From NCBI RefSeq assembly GCF_003627815.1, contig NZ_CP032698.1, positions 744,001-808,000 of the forward strand: DNA of 64,000 nt, written 5' to 3'. The DNA comes from Streptomyces hundungensis (GTDB lineage Bacteria; Actinomycetota; Actinomycetes; Streptomycetales; Streptomycetaceae). Every line of letters begins with the position of its first letter. The stretch's first letter is position 1. Position numbers and translations under genes: made by a program. Shown piece by piece: positions 33,252-41,650 of the stretch. The notes under the pieces are model-generated. The model worked only from the letters and a program-made list of their open reading frames with translations, did not search any database and was not told where the DNA came from.

Positions 33252-34004
33252 TCACTTCAGGTGTCGGGCGAAGAACTGGGCAGCGGCCTCCCCCGCGAAC
33301 TGCGGGACGCCGGTGTGCCCGCCCATATTGGCGCTCAGCGTCTTCTCCTTGGAGCCGAAGGCGTCGAACAGGTCCAGAGCGGCCTGCCGGTCGTTGCCTT
33401 CGTCGTCCCACTGGAGCAGGACGTGCAGGGGAATGGTGACCTGCCGAGCCTCCTCCAGGATGGCGCGCGGGACGAAACTCCCGGCGAACAGAACGGCGGC
33501 CGAGATGCGCGGCTCGACCACCGCCAGCCGGGTCCCGATGGAGATGACTCCCCCCGAGTACCCGACCGGGCCGCCGAGTTCGGGCAGCGACAAGAGAGCG
33601 TCCAGCGCGCCCTGCCATTCCGGGACCGCCCTGTCGACCAGGGGGAGGACGAGTGCGTCGATGATCTCGTCGGTGACCGGCTCGCCGGCCTCCATCGCCC
33701 GGCGCAGGTCGGCGCGGGCCTGCTCGGCGGCGGGCCAGAGGGGCCGGTCGCCACTACCGGGCAGCTCGATGGTGGCGGTGGCGAAGCCGTCCGCCGCGGC
33801 ATGCCGGGCCCGGGCCACCAGTCGGGGGTACGCCTTGCGCAGCCCGAGCGGAGGCGGGCCGAGCAGGATCAGCGGCGCCGGCGCGGACGGGGGCGCGGAT
33901 GCGGATGCGGATGCGGGCGTCCAGAGGATGCCGGGGATGTCGCCGAGGGTGAATTCGCGCTCGATGACGGCGTCGTCGAGACGCTGTTCAGAAGTGAAGT
34001 GCAT
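33252..34004 (-). CDS. Alpha/beta hydrolase (dienelactone-hydrolase/BAAT-like)
   Basis: A 250-residue protein starting MHFTSEQRLDDAVIEREFTL (AAAGG upstream of 34004). Nucleophile elbow GPVGYSGGVISIGTRL, acid/loop region PLHVLLQWDDEGND and histidine in MGGHTGVPQFAGE. The Ala/Ser-rich segment (residues 38-50, ASASASAPPSAPAP) is low-complexity. Orthologues are often annotated alpha/beta hydrolase or dienelactone hydrolase. The substrate is unknown. Confidence 0.83.
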   Translation of the reverse strand: MHFTSEQRLDDAVIEREFTLGDIPGILWTPASASASAPPSAPAPLILLGPPPLGLRKAYPRLVARARHAAADGFATATIELPGSGDRPLWPAAEQARADLRRAMEAGEPVTDEIIDALVLPLVDRAVPEWQGALDALLSLPELGGPVGYSGGVISIGTRLAVVEPRISAAVLFAGSFVPRAILEEARQVTIPLHVLLQWDDEGNDRQAALDLFDAFGSKEKTLSANMGGHTGVPQFAGEAAAQFFARHLK

Positions 34005-34285
34005 GGTCGTGCCTTTCGGGATTGCCATGGAACGGCGCTCCCGGACGACCTATCGCCCGACCGTGGCCCCAGAAGGGAGCACCCATGTCGATACTGCGTT
34101 CACGGGTACCACCTCCTCGCTCTCCTGCACGGCCCCAGAAACGTAGCAGTGGCTGCCGGGGTTCCGCCAACGATTAATGGCGGCGGAGCTGTCGCCGGTC
34201 ACCCGCCCCCGTACCGCCCCCCTTCCGCTCGCGGTTACGGAAAGCCATTCGACGAACCCGGCCGGGACAGTCATGATGCGCGCTT

Positions 34286-34996
34286 GTGACGATGATCAAC
34301 CCATCCATGATCCAGGCCGCTGCCCGCAACAATGCCGAATGGTGCGCGTCGATGAGCCGGTCGCACGGCGTGAAGGGCGAGTTCGGAGGCGAGGCGTGGA
34401 CCGTCCCGGCCCGGCCGCCGCTGTACTACCCAGACGCCGTGACGCTGGTGCCGGGGGCTCACGCCAACGCGCTGGTCGACCGGATCGACATCGGCAGTGC
34501 CGGGGCCAGTGTGAAGGACAGTTTCGCCGACCTCGACCTGTCGGGGGCCGGCTTCGACGTGTTGTTCGAAGCTCAGTGGATCCACCGCCCCGCGGGTGCG
34601 CCGGTCATCAAGTCCGACCTCGCCTGGCGCGTGGTCGACGACCAGGACGCGTTGCGGGCGTGGGCCGATGCCTGGGATGGCGGGGACGGCAACGCGGACC
34701 TCTTCCGGTCCGAGTTGCTCGATGATCCGGACACGTCCGTACTCATGGGGTACTCCCCTGACGGCCAGGTGGCCGCCGGTGCTGTGGCGAGCCGCAGCGA
34801 GAGCGTAGTCGGGGTCTCCAACGTCTTCGCGGTGGAGGGCAACGCCGACCGGGCGTGGCCGATGGTGCTGGAAGCGGTGCATCAGCTCTTTCCCACCCTG
34901 CCCGTGGTGGGTTACGAGCACGGAGCGGACCTGGACGCCGCTGCCCGTCACGGTTTTGAGACGCTGGGCCCGTTGCGGGTCTGGTTGCACGGGTAG
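34286..34996 (+). CDS. GNAT-like hypothetical protein
   Basis: A 236-residue protein. The C-terminal half (MGYSPDGQVAAGAVASRSES, VGVSNVFAVEGNADRAWPMV, PVVGYEHGADLDAAARHGFE, LGPLRVW) has the strand and helix pattern of a GNAT acetyltransferase, with the classic C-terminal GFExLGxLRVW ending, but the acetyl-CoA pyrophosphate loop is not clear. Start is GTG 34286 or ATG two codons later. Confidence 0.75.
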   Translation: MTMINPSMIQAAARNNAEWCASMSRSHGVKGEFGGEAWTVPARPPLYYPDAVTLVPGAHANALVDRIDIGSAGASVKDSFADLDLSGAGFDVLFEAQWIHRPAGAPVIKSDLAWRVVDDQDALRAWADAWDGGDGNADLFRSELLDDPDTSVLMGYSPDGQVAAGAVASRSESVVGVSNVFAVEGNADRAWPMVLEAVHQLFPTLPVVGYEHGADLDAAARHGFETLGPLRVWLHG

Positions 34997-35071
34997 GGGG
35001 TGGGCGTTTGCGGGAAGCAGGGCTGCATGTACGGAGCAGTACCGCTGAACTTCCCACCGAACGGCGAACTC

Positions 35072-35632
35072 CTAAGCGTATTGCACCCACTTGACCCGGG
35101 TTAGCTCGTACTCGACTTCGCCCTGCTCCGAGCCTTCGATGGCCTCCGGCCATTCCCCGGTGAAGCTGCGGAGAAACGTCAGGCCCGCCTTTTCCATCAC
35201 GCGCCGGGATCCGGTGTTGACCGCCATGGTGTTCGCGGTCACCCGCTCCACCCCGAGAACAGTAAAGCCTTTGTGGATCAGGGCCCGTGATCCTTCGGTG
35301 GCATAACCGCGCCCCCAGGCGGCCTTGTTCAGCCGGTATCCCAGTTCCACCACGGCGGGGTTGTGATCGTCCAGGGGACGGAATTCGAACCAGCCCAGAA
35401 AGAGGCCGGTGCTTTTCTCCTCTGCGGCCCAATAGCCACGGGTCCCGAAGCACGGGTAGTCGTGGAGGAGCCTGGGCAGGGTCTGCGTCTGGATCGCTTC
35501 TCGACTTGTGGGTCGACCGCCGTTGATGAAGCGCATGACGTCGGGGTCGTTGTCCAGTGCGAGCAGGTGGTCGGCGTCGGCCTCGGTGAACCCGCGCAGC
35601 ACGAGCCGTCCGGTCTCCAGGAAGGTGTTCAT
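35072..35632 (-). CDS. GNAT family N-acetyltransferase (RimJ/RimL type)
   Basis: A 186-residue protein: MNTFLETGRLVLRGFTEADA, DNDPDVMRFINGGRPTSREA, GYWAAEEKSTGLFLGWFEFR, ELGYRLNKAAWGRGYATEGS (the acetyl-CoA loop GRGYATEG) and ANTMAVNTGSRRVMEKAGLT. This is the RimJ/RimL subgroup that acetylates N-termini, amino groups of antibiotics or small molecules. The target here is unknown. Confidence 0.92.
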   Translation of the reverse strand: MNTFLETGRLVLRGFTEADADHLLALDNDPDVMRFINGGRPTSREAIQTQTLPRLLHDYPCFGTRGYWAAEEKSTGLFLGWFEFRPLDDHNPAVVELGYRLNKAAWGRGYATEGSRALIHKGFTVLGVERVTANTMAVNTGSRRVMEKAGLTFLRSFTGEWPEAIEGSEQGEVEYELTRVKWVQYA

Positions 35633-35794
35633 GCCGCGATCTTCATGGCCGCCAGCTGAGCCCGCCACCGGATTTTCGCCGCGGCTCGGTGAAGGCTGCC
35701 GCTCGCACAGGCCGGCCGGGGTGTTGACCCTGCTGTCCGGGCTGGTGGACCATGCCGGTTCCGGACATCGGCGCCGGTACTGCTGGTAGGCCCT

Positions 35795-36037
35795 GTGAAC
35801 GAGATGAGCGTGGCGGGATTGAACAGGGCGGAGGCCGTTGCCCTCGTGCAGCGGATCATGGACGCGGACTTCGACTCGGAAGCGGAAGTCGACGGTTGCC
35901 TGGATAAGCTGGACCGAGCCTTGGCCTGCCCAACCGGCCACGTCAGTGACCTCCTCTTCTGGCCACCAAAGCGGGAACACCTCTCGGCCGACGAGGTGGT
36001 CGACAAGGCCATGGCGTACCGACCGATCGCCTTGTAA
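35795..36037 (+). CDS. Colicin/pyocin (E9) immunity-like protein
   Basis: An 80-residue protein: LNRAEAVALVQRIMDADFDS, EAEVDGCLDKLDRALACPTG, HVSDLLFWPPKREHLSADEV, VDKAMAYRP. CPTGHVSDLLFWPP matches the P-S-G-S-D-L-I-Y-Y-P recognition motif of colicin DNase immunity proteins (Im9 family); the preceding acidic helix is also conserved. These proteins bind and block HNH nuclease toxins in the cytoplasm. No nuclease toxin gene lies beside it. GTG start. Confidence 0.8.
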   Translation: MNEMSVAGLNRAEAVALVQRIMDADFDSEAEVDGCLDKLDRALACPTGHVSDLLFWPPKREHLSADEVVDKAMAYRPIAL

Positions 36038-36622
36038 GACCAGAGGTGGCAACCGATCCTTTTGCGATCAAAGCCCGGACAGCTCAACTCCCACAGCCCG
36101 CCGGGACGAGTTGACGGTTCAATATCTTCTGTTGCCGGAATGGCGCGCACCAGTGACCGCCGATATGGCTCGATCGCTCCCCCGGATGACAAGATGGGCA
36201 ATCTTGGCGGGATTCCGCTCTTTACCGCGTACCGGGTGCGAGTGAAGCTGTGGGGCGTGCAGATCGCGGCGGCATCGGGCTCCGACAGCCTCGCTCCGGG
36301 CACAATTTCAACCAATGGGCAATTCACTGCGCAAGGCGCATCACGATCTGGCATGGTGAACACGAAGCAGCATTAGCGCCGGAAAGTAATTCCGCATTGC
36401 CACCCTTCCTGCAATGAGCAATGCGCGAAAGGATCGTCGAACACTTGGATTAGTGGGCCGTGGCGAATCCGCGCGCCCCCAGGTGCGCCGGACTGCGCCC
36501 TCCATTGTTCCAGTGCCACTGTGCGCCAGCAGTACCAAGTACCTTCCCACCGGTTCAGGCTATACGTTTTTCTGTTACCGAAGGCATATTCCACCAGCGG
36601 TTTCACCGTGAGGGGGACGCGC
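36038..36622. other. Spacer before the lanthipeptide synthetase gene
   Basis: No gene is supported in these 585 bases. The right half has visibly lower GC content than the surroundings, as expected of a promoter region. CGCATTGC (36393-36400) and GCAATGCG (36418-36425) form a perfect 8-bp inverted repeat about 200 bases before lanL, a possible regulatory site or hairpin. TCAACTC (36073-36079) and GAGTTGA (36108-36114) form another near the end of the immunity gene. Confidence 0.5.
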
Positions 36623-39295
36623 ATGACGAGTCACGCGACAGAGCTCGATCTCGAAGTCCTGCTCCACCGGGCCCTGCGGGCGACGGGTACGAGCGAGCGC
36701 TGGACCATCGACGTGGACGAGACCTGGTGCCGCCTCGCGTGCCCGTCCGGCATTCGACGTCAACAGGGCTGGAAACTGCACGTCTCCGCGACCGCCGCCT
36801 CGGCGCCGCACGTTCTCGTGAAGGCTCTGGACGTACTGCTGCGGGAGGAGTCGACGTTCAAGTTCGCCCGATCGCTCGAACAGGTGGGTGCGCTCAACTC
36901 CCGTGCCACGCCGAGGGGTAGCTCCGGAAAGTTCATCACGGTCTACCCGCCCTCCGACGACGACGCGGCCCGCCTGGCGCTCGCCCTGCACGAGGCCACC
37001 CTGGGGCTCGCCGGGCCGCGGATCCTGTCGGACCAGCCCTACGCCCCGCAGAGCCTGGTGCACTACCGCTACGGAGCCTTCGTGGGCCGGCGCAGGCTGT
37101 CGGAGCACGGGCTGCTCGTCTGGTTCATCGAGGATCCCGACGGCAATCCCGTCGAAGACAAACGGACCGGGCAGTACGCACCGCCGCCCTGGGCGGTCAG
37201 CCCCTTTCCCGCCTCGGTGCCGCTCCCCCCGCAGCGCGACAAGGCGGCGAGCGGTCCCGTCCTGCTCGGCGGCCGGTTCTCGGTACGGGAAGCCATCCGG
37301 CACACGAACAAGGGAGGCGTCTACCGGGGCACGGACGTCACGACGGGCGCGGCTGTGGTGCTCAAAGAGGCCCGGCCGCACGTCGATGGAGATGCGTCGG
37401 GCTTCGACGTCCGCGACTGGTTACGGGCCGAGGCACGGGCGTTGGAGAAGCTCAAGGGCACCGGACTGGCACCCGAACCGCTCGCGATGTTCGAGACGGG
37501 TGGGCACCTGTTCCTCGCCCAGGAGGAGATACCGGGCGTGCCCCTGAACACCTGGGTCGCCGAGCGTTTTCGCGATGTCGGAAGGGAAAGCTACCGACGC
37601 GACGCGCTCGCCCAGGTCGGGCGTCTGGTGGAACTGATCGCCTCCGCGCACGACCACGGTTGGATATTGAGGGACTTCACACCCGGCAACGTCATGGTCC
37701 GCCCCGACGGTGAACTACGCCTCATCGACCTGGAGCTCGCCGTCCTGGAGGGCGACAGCATGCTCCCGACCACGGTGGGGACCCCTTGCTTCAGTGCCCC
37801 CGAGCGACTCGTGGGCGCTCCCGTCGCACGAACGGCCGACTACTACAGCCTCGGCGCCACGATGTGCTTCGTACTCGCAGGGAAGGTGGCGAACCTGCTG
37901 GTCGAGGAGCCGGCGGCCCGACCCGCGCAGGAACGCTTCGCCGACTGGCTGGCCGTCTGCGGACGGATGCTGCGGCTGCCGGACGGCGTCACCGAGGTGA
38001 TCCTCGGGCTGATGAGGGACGATCCCGCCGAGCGCATGGACCCGGCCGCTGCGCGGGAGGCCCTTCGCAAGGTGAACCCGGCGCCGCCCGAGCGCGCCAC
38101 CCGCGAGAGGATACGTACCGGAGCCGCGTCCGACGCGACGCAGGTCGCGATCGCCGGGATGGTGAACCACCTCGTCGATTCGATGACCCCGGCCGACGAC
38201 GGGCGGCTGTGGCCCGTGTCCACGCTGGCGGGCGAGGCCGGCCCCTGCACGGTCCAACAAGGTGCGGCAGGAGTGCTGGCGGTTCTGACCCGGTATTACG
38301 AGGTCACCGGTGATCCGCGCCTGCCGGAACTCATATCCACCGCGGGACATTGGATAGCGGCGCGCGTCGACACCCGTTCCATACGTCCAGGCCTGCACTT
38401 CGGTGGCCGCGGAACGGCCTGGGCGCTGTACGAGGCCGGCTTGGCCGTCCGCGATGAGGAACTGACGGACCGGGCACTGGCGCTGGCTCTGGCACCACTG
38501 GAGCCGACCCCCAGTTACGACATCACGCACGGCTGCGCTGGCAGTGGTCTCGCCGCCGTCCACCTGTGGCATCGCACGGGCGACCCGCGTCTGGCCGACG
38601 TGGTCGTCGCCGATGCCGACCGCCTCGTCGCCGCCGCGCGTGTGGAGTCCGCCGGTGTGAGTTGGCCCGTTCCCGCGGAAGCCGTCTCCCAAGAGGCCGG
38701 CAAACGCTATCTCGGTTTCGCCCACGGCACGGCGGGCATCGGCTGTTTCCTCCTCGCCGCCGCAGCCGTCTCCCGACGCCGCGATCACCTGCGACTGGCC
38801 GTGGCGGCCGGGGAGTCGCTGGCCGCCGGCGTCCTGATGGTCGGCCGAACAGCACAGTGGCCGGCCCAGACCGCGGACGTGCCCACGGCCCCCTACTGGT
38901 GTCACGGTGCGGCGGGCGTCGGGGCGTTCCTGATCCGGCTGTGGCAGGCAACCGCGGACGAACGGTTCCGCGACCTCGCCCACCATGCCGCGGAAGCGGT
39001 CATGGAGCGCGCCACACGCGCCGCCCTCACCCAGTGCCACGGCCTCGCGGGCAACGGCGACTTCCTCCTGGACATGGCCGAAGCCACCGGCGATCCGGCC
39101 TACCGCGCGATGGCCGACGACCTGGCCACCCTCATCGCCGCCGAACGCGCGCACCGCGGAACGCACGTCGTCTTCCCCAACGAACACGGGAAGGTCTCGA
39201 CGAGCTGGAGCGACGGATCCTCGGGAATCCTGGCGTTCCTGCTGCGTTCCCGCCACCCAAGCCCCCGGCACTGGATGGTCCAGCAGCCGGGCTGA
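36623..39295 (+). CDS. lanL: Class IV lanthipeptide synthetase LanL (VenL-like)
   Basis: An 890-residue trifunctional enzyme. Residues 1-210 form the OspF-like phospho-Ser/Thr lyase domain. Residues 213-480 are a Ser/Thr kinase domain (GGRFSVREAI glycine-loop region, K248 in VVLKEA, D351 in LRDFTPGNVMV, D369 in LIDLELA). Residues about 540-885 are a LanC-like cyclase that keeps zinc ligands (C760-H761 in YWCHGAAG, C805-H806 in TQCHGLAG), which separates class IV from class III. It phosphorylates, eliminates and cyclises the peptide encoded next door. Codon 267 is TTA (37421-37423), so translation may need the bldA tRNA. Confidence 0.95.
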   Translation: MTSHATELDLEVLLHRALRATGTSERWTIDVDETWCRLACPSGIRRQQGWKLHVSATAASAPHVLVKALDVLLREESTFKFARSLEQVGALNSRATPRGSSGKFITVYPPSDDDAARLALALHEATLGLAGPRILSDQPYAPQSLVHYRYGAFVGRRRLSEHGLLVWFIEDPDGNPVEDKRTGQYAPPPWAVSPFPASVPLPPQRDKAASGPVLLGGRFSVREAIRHTNKGGVYRGTDVTTGAAVVLKEARPHVDGDASGFDVRDWLRAEARALEKLKGTGLAPEPLAMFETGGHLFLAQEEIPGVPLNTWVAERFRDVGRESYRRDALAQVGRLVELIASAHDHGWILRDFTPGNVMVRPDGELRLIDLELAVLEGDSMLPTTVGTPCFSAPERLVGAPVARTADYYSLGATMCFVLAGKVANLLVEEPAARPAQERFADWLAVCGRMLRLPDGVTEVILGLMRDDPAERMDPAAAREALRKVNPAPPERATRERIRTGAASDATQVAIAGMVNHLVDSMTPADDGRLWPVSTLAGEAGPCTVQQGAAGVLAVLTRYYEVTGDPRLPELISTAGHWIAARVDTRSIRPGLHFGGRGTAWALYEAGLAVRDEELTDRALALALAPLEPTPSYDITHGCAGSGLAAVHLWHRTGDPRLADVVVADADRLVAAARVESAGVSWPVPAEAVSQEAGKRYLGFAHGTAGIGCFLLAAAAVSRRRDHLRLAVAAGESLAAGVLMVGRTAQWPAQTADVPTAPYWCHGAAGVGAFLIRLWQATADERFRDLAHHAAEAVMERATRAALTQCHGLAGNGDFLLDMAEATGDPAYRAMADDLATLIAAERAHRGTHVVFPNEHGKVSTSWSDGSSGILAFLLRSRHPSPRHWMVQQPG

Positions 39296-39345
39296 ACGAC
39301 AGCGGTTCCAGCACCGTTGTCGACACCTCACAGAAGGAGATTGGC

Positions 39346-39501
39346 ATGGAAATCCAAGACCTTGAGGTTCTGGCCCACTTGCACGCCCTTCCGGAAACGG
39401 ACCCGGTAGGCGTCGACGAGGCCCAGTTCGGCGGGACGTGCGCGTGCACCGGCCTGCTGACGCTTCTCAACACCGTCTGCGTCGGTGTGAGCTGTTCCTA
39501 G
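39346..39501 (+). CDS. lanA: Class IV lanthipeptide precursor, venezuelin-like
   Basis: A 51-residue precursor behind AAGGAG, 50 bases after lanL. The leader MEIQDLEVLAHLHALPETDP is nearly that of venezuelin-type precursors, followed by VGVDEAQFGG and the core TCACTGLLTLLNTVCVGVSCS. The core has four cysteines (C32, C34, C45, C50) and six Ser/Thr, enough for up to four lanthionine-type rings. From memory the venezuelin core is TCECVGLLTLLNTVCIGISCA, so the product would be a close variant with changes at several positions. Confidence 0.95.
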   Translation: MEIQDLEVLAHLHALPETDPVGVDEAQFGGTCACTGLLTLLNTVCVGVSCS

Positions 39502-39609
39502 CCCATGAACCTCCGGTCGGCGGCCAGCCTTCAGTGGCCGTCGACCGGAGCGACGGCCGCCGGGACCGGCAGGCCTGCGGACGACACTCCCGTAGACAAG
39601 GACCCGACC

Positions 39610-40722
39610 ATGCGGCCCCACGCCGAAGACGACGCCACCACCCGAGCGAGCCACCCCGCGGTCACTCCCCCGGGCCCGGAGGCGCCGGAGCCCGGCGGCC
39701 CGTCCGCGTACGCCATCACGACGCGGGGTCTGGTGAAGAGTTACCCCGGCCCGGGCGGCACCACCACCCATGCCGTGCGAGGGCTGGATCTGGACGTGCT
39801 CCGAGGCGAGACGTTCGCTTTCCTCGGCCCCAACGGCGCGGGCAAGTCGACCACCGTCGCCCTGCTGTGCGCCCTGGCCCGTCCCACGGCCGGGCAGGCC
39901 ACGGTGGCGGGCATCGATGTGCTCCAACAGCCGGACCAGGTACGGAGAAGAGTAGGGATGCTCTTCCAACACAGCGCCCTGGACCCGGATCTGACGGCTG
40001 ATCAGAACTTGTTCATCCACGCCCGTCTCTATGGGTTGCGCCGCCGTGACGCGCGGCTGCGCACCACCGAGACGCTGGAACACGTCGGGCTGATCGACCG
40101 GCGGCGCTCCCTGGTGCGTACGCTGTCCGGCGGCATGCGGCGCCGACTGGAGCTCGCACGCGGCCTGTTGCACGCGCCGCAGCTCCTGTTCCTCGACGAG
40201 CCGACCACCGGACTCGACCCGCACGCCCGCGCCCAGATCTGGGACTACCTGCGGGTGCTGCGCGACCAGCACGGGAGCACGCTGTTCGTCACCACCCACT
40301 ATCTGGAGGAGGCCGAGCACTGCGACCGGCTCGGCATCATCGACCATGGCCGACTGGTGGCGCTGGGCACGCCCGGCGCGCTGAAGGCCGCCATCGGGGA
40401 CGACCGGGTGGTCCTGCGCACGAGCGACGACGCGGCAGCACGTCGGATCGTGCGCGGGGCCGTGCCCGCAGGTCCCGCCGTCACCCTGGACAGCGCGGGG
40501 GTGTCCTTGCGGCTGCCCGAGGGCAGTACCTGGATTCCCCGGCTGTGCGCGGCACTTGAGGAACACGGCGTCGCGGTGCACTCCGCGTCCTCGGCCCCGC
40601 CGACGCTCGACGACGTCTTCTTCCACCACACCGGCCGCAGCATCCACACCCCCCGGCCCCACCAGGCTCAAGCCGCCACGACGCCGGGCACCGCGGCGGC
40701 GGCTGCCAAGGAGGCCTCATGA
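39610..40722 (+). CDS. ABC transporter ATP-binding protein of the lanthipeptide cluster (LanT-like)
   Basis: A 370-residue ATPase of the DrrA/CcmA type: Walker A GPNGAGKST, Q-loop MLFQHS, signature LSGGMRRRLELARG, Walker B LLFLDEPTTGLDP and H-loop TTHYLEEAEH. The ATG at 39610 is preceded by AAGGA; the upstream in-frame ATG at 39505 has none. It lacks a peptidase domain, so leader removal must come from another protease. It overlaps the permease gene by four bases and likely exports the lanthipeptide. Confidence 0.92.
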   Translation: MRPHAEDDATTRASHPAVTPPGPEAPEPGGPSAYAITTRGLVKSYPGPGGTTTHAVRGLDLDVLRGETFAFLGPNGAGKSTTVALLCALARPTAGQATVAGIDVLQQPDQVRRRVGMLFQHSALDPDLTADQNLFIHARLYGLRRRDARLRTTETLEHVGLIDRRRSLVRTLSGGMRRRLELARGLLHAPQLLFLDEPTTGLDPHARAQIWDYLRVLRDQHGSTLFVTTHYLEEAEHCDRLGIIDHGRLVALGTPGALKAAIGDDRVVLRTSDDAAARRIVRGAVPAGPAVTLDSAGVSLRLPEGSTWIPRLCAALEEHGVAVHSASSAPPTLDDVFFHHTGRSIHTPRPHQAQAATTPGTAAAAAKEAS

Positions 40723-41606
40723 CCGCGCCCACGCTGCCGGCCCCGGACGCCACGACGCCGGACGGGCCCGGCGCCCACGGCGACACCGGCCGAGCGGCGG
40801 TACCCCGGCTGCGCCACGAAGCGCGTGCGGTTCACGCGCTGGTCCACCGCGACCTGCTGCGTCTGGCGTCCCAGCCCGTCCACACCGCGCTGATGCTGGT
40901 CCAGCCGGTGCTGTATCTCTTCATCCTGGGGGGCGGTCTGGCGGCGCTGATCCCCGACGCCACGCTGGGCGTCGGCTACCAGACGTACCTTTTCCCCGGG
41001 GTGCTGATGATGACGGTGCAGACGCCGACCATCATGGTCGGCATCCGCCTGATCACCGACCGCCAGAGCGGCTATCTGCGCGAACTCCTGATGGCGCCCG
41101 TGAGCCGCCCCACCCTGCTCCTCGGATGCTGCGCCGGCGGCACCATCGTCTCCACGGTGCAGGGCGCCGTCCTGCTCACCCTGGTCGGCACCATCGGCCT
41201 TCCCTACGATCCGCTCCTCCTGACGCTGCTCCTCGCCGGCATGATCATTACGTCCTTCACGCTCACGGCGTTGGCGCTGGCGCTGGCCGTGACCCTCAGC
41301 CGGCCCGAAGTCTTCAACATGCTGCTGGGCCTGGTGATGATGCCGCTGGTACTCCTGTCCGGCGGCTTCTTCCCCCTGAAGAACCTGCCGGGCTGGGCCC
41401 ACGCGGTGGCCGCCGTCAACCCCCTCGCCTACGGAGTGGATCTGCTCCGCCGCTGCATCGCGCTCCGCGTCCCGGGCGGGGCGGCCGACACCGGCGTCCA
41501 GTGGTCCCACTGGCACCCCCCGCTCCTCCTGGAGGCCGGACTCTTGCTGGCCTGCGGAACCGTGGCCCTGCTCTGGGCCGCCCACCTCTTCAGCCGCCCC
41601 GAGTGA
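40719..41606 (+). CDS. ABC-2 type permease of the lanthipeptide cluster (LanH-like)
   Basis: A 295-residue membrane protein with six hydrophobic segments, an N-terminal Pro/Ala-rich cytosolic tail and the ABC-2 motif RLITDRQSGYLRELLMAPVS, then PEVFNMLLGLVMMPLVLLSGG and LPGWAHAVAAVNPLAYGVDL. The DrrB-like pattern pairs with the ATPase encoded just upstream (ATGA overlap). In venezuelin clusters the equivalent pair is named VenT/VenH. Confidence 0.93.
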   Translation: MTAPTLPAPDATTPDGPGAHGDTGRAAVPRLRHEARAVHALVHRDLLRLASQPVHTALMLVQPVLYLFILGGGLAALIPDATLGVGYQTYLFPGVLMMTVQTPTIMVGIRLITDRQSGYLRELLMAPVSRPTLLLGCCAGGTIVSTVQGAVLLTLVGTIGLPYDPLLLTLLLAGMIITSFTLTALALALAVTLSRPEVFNMLLGLVMMPLVLLSGGFFPLKNLPGWAHAVAAVNPLAYGVDLLRRCIALRVPGGAADTGVQWSHWHPPLLLEAGLLLACGTVALLWAAHLFSRPE

Positions 41607-41650
41607 CGCACCCGTAGGCGCATGACCGGGGCGGCGGGACCATTACTCGG

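Noticed and set aside
36139..36375. Small ORF (MARTSDRRYGSIAPPD...) before lanL
   Set aside because: Balanced composition but no ribosome site, and it lies in the expected promoter zone; not enough to call.
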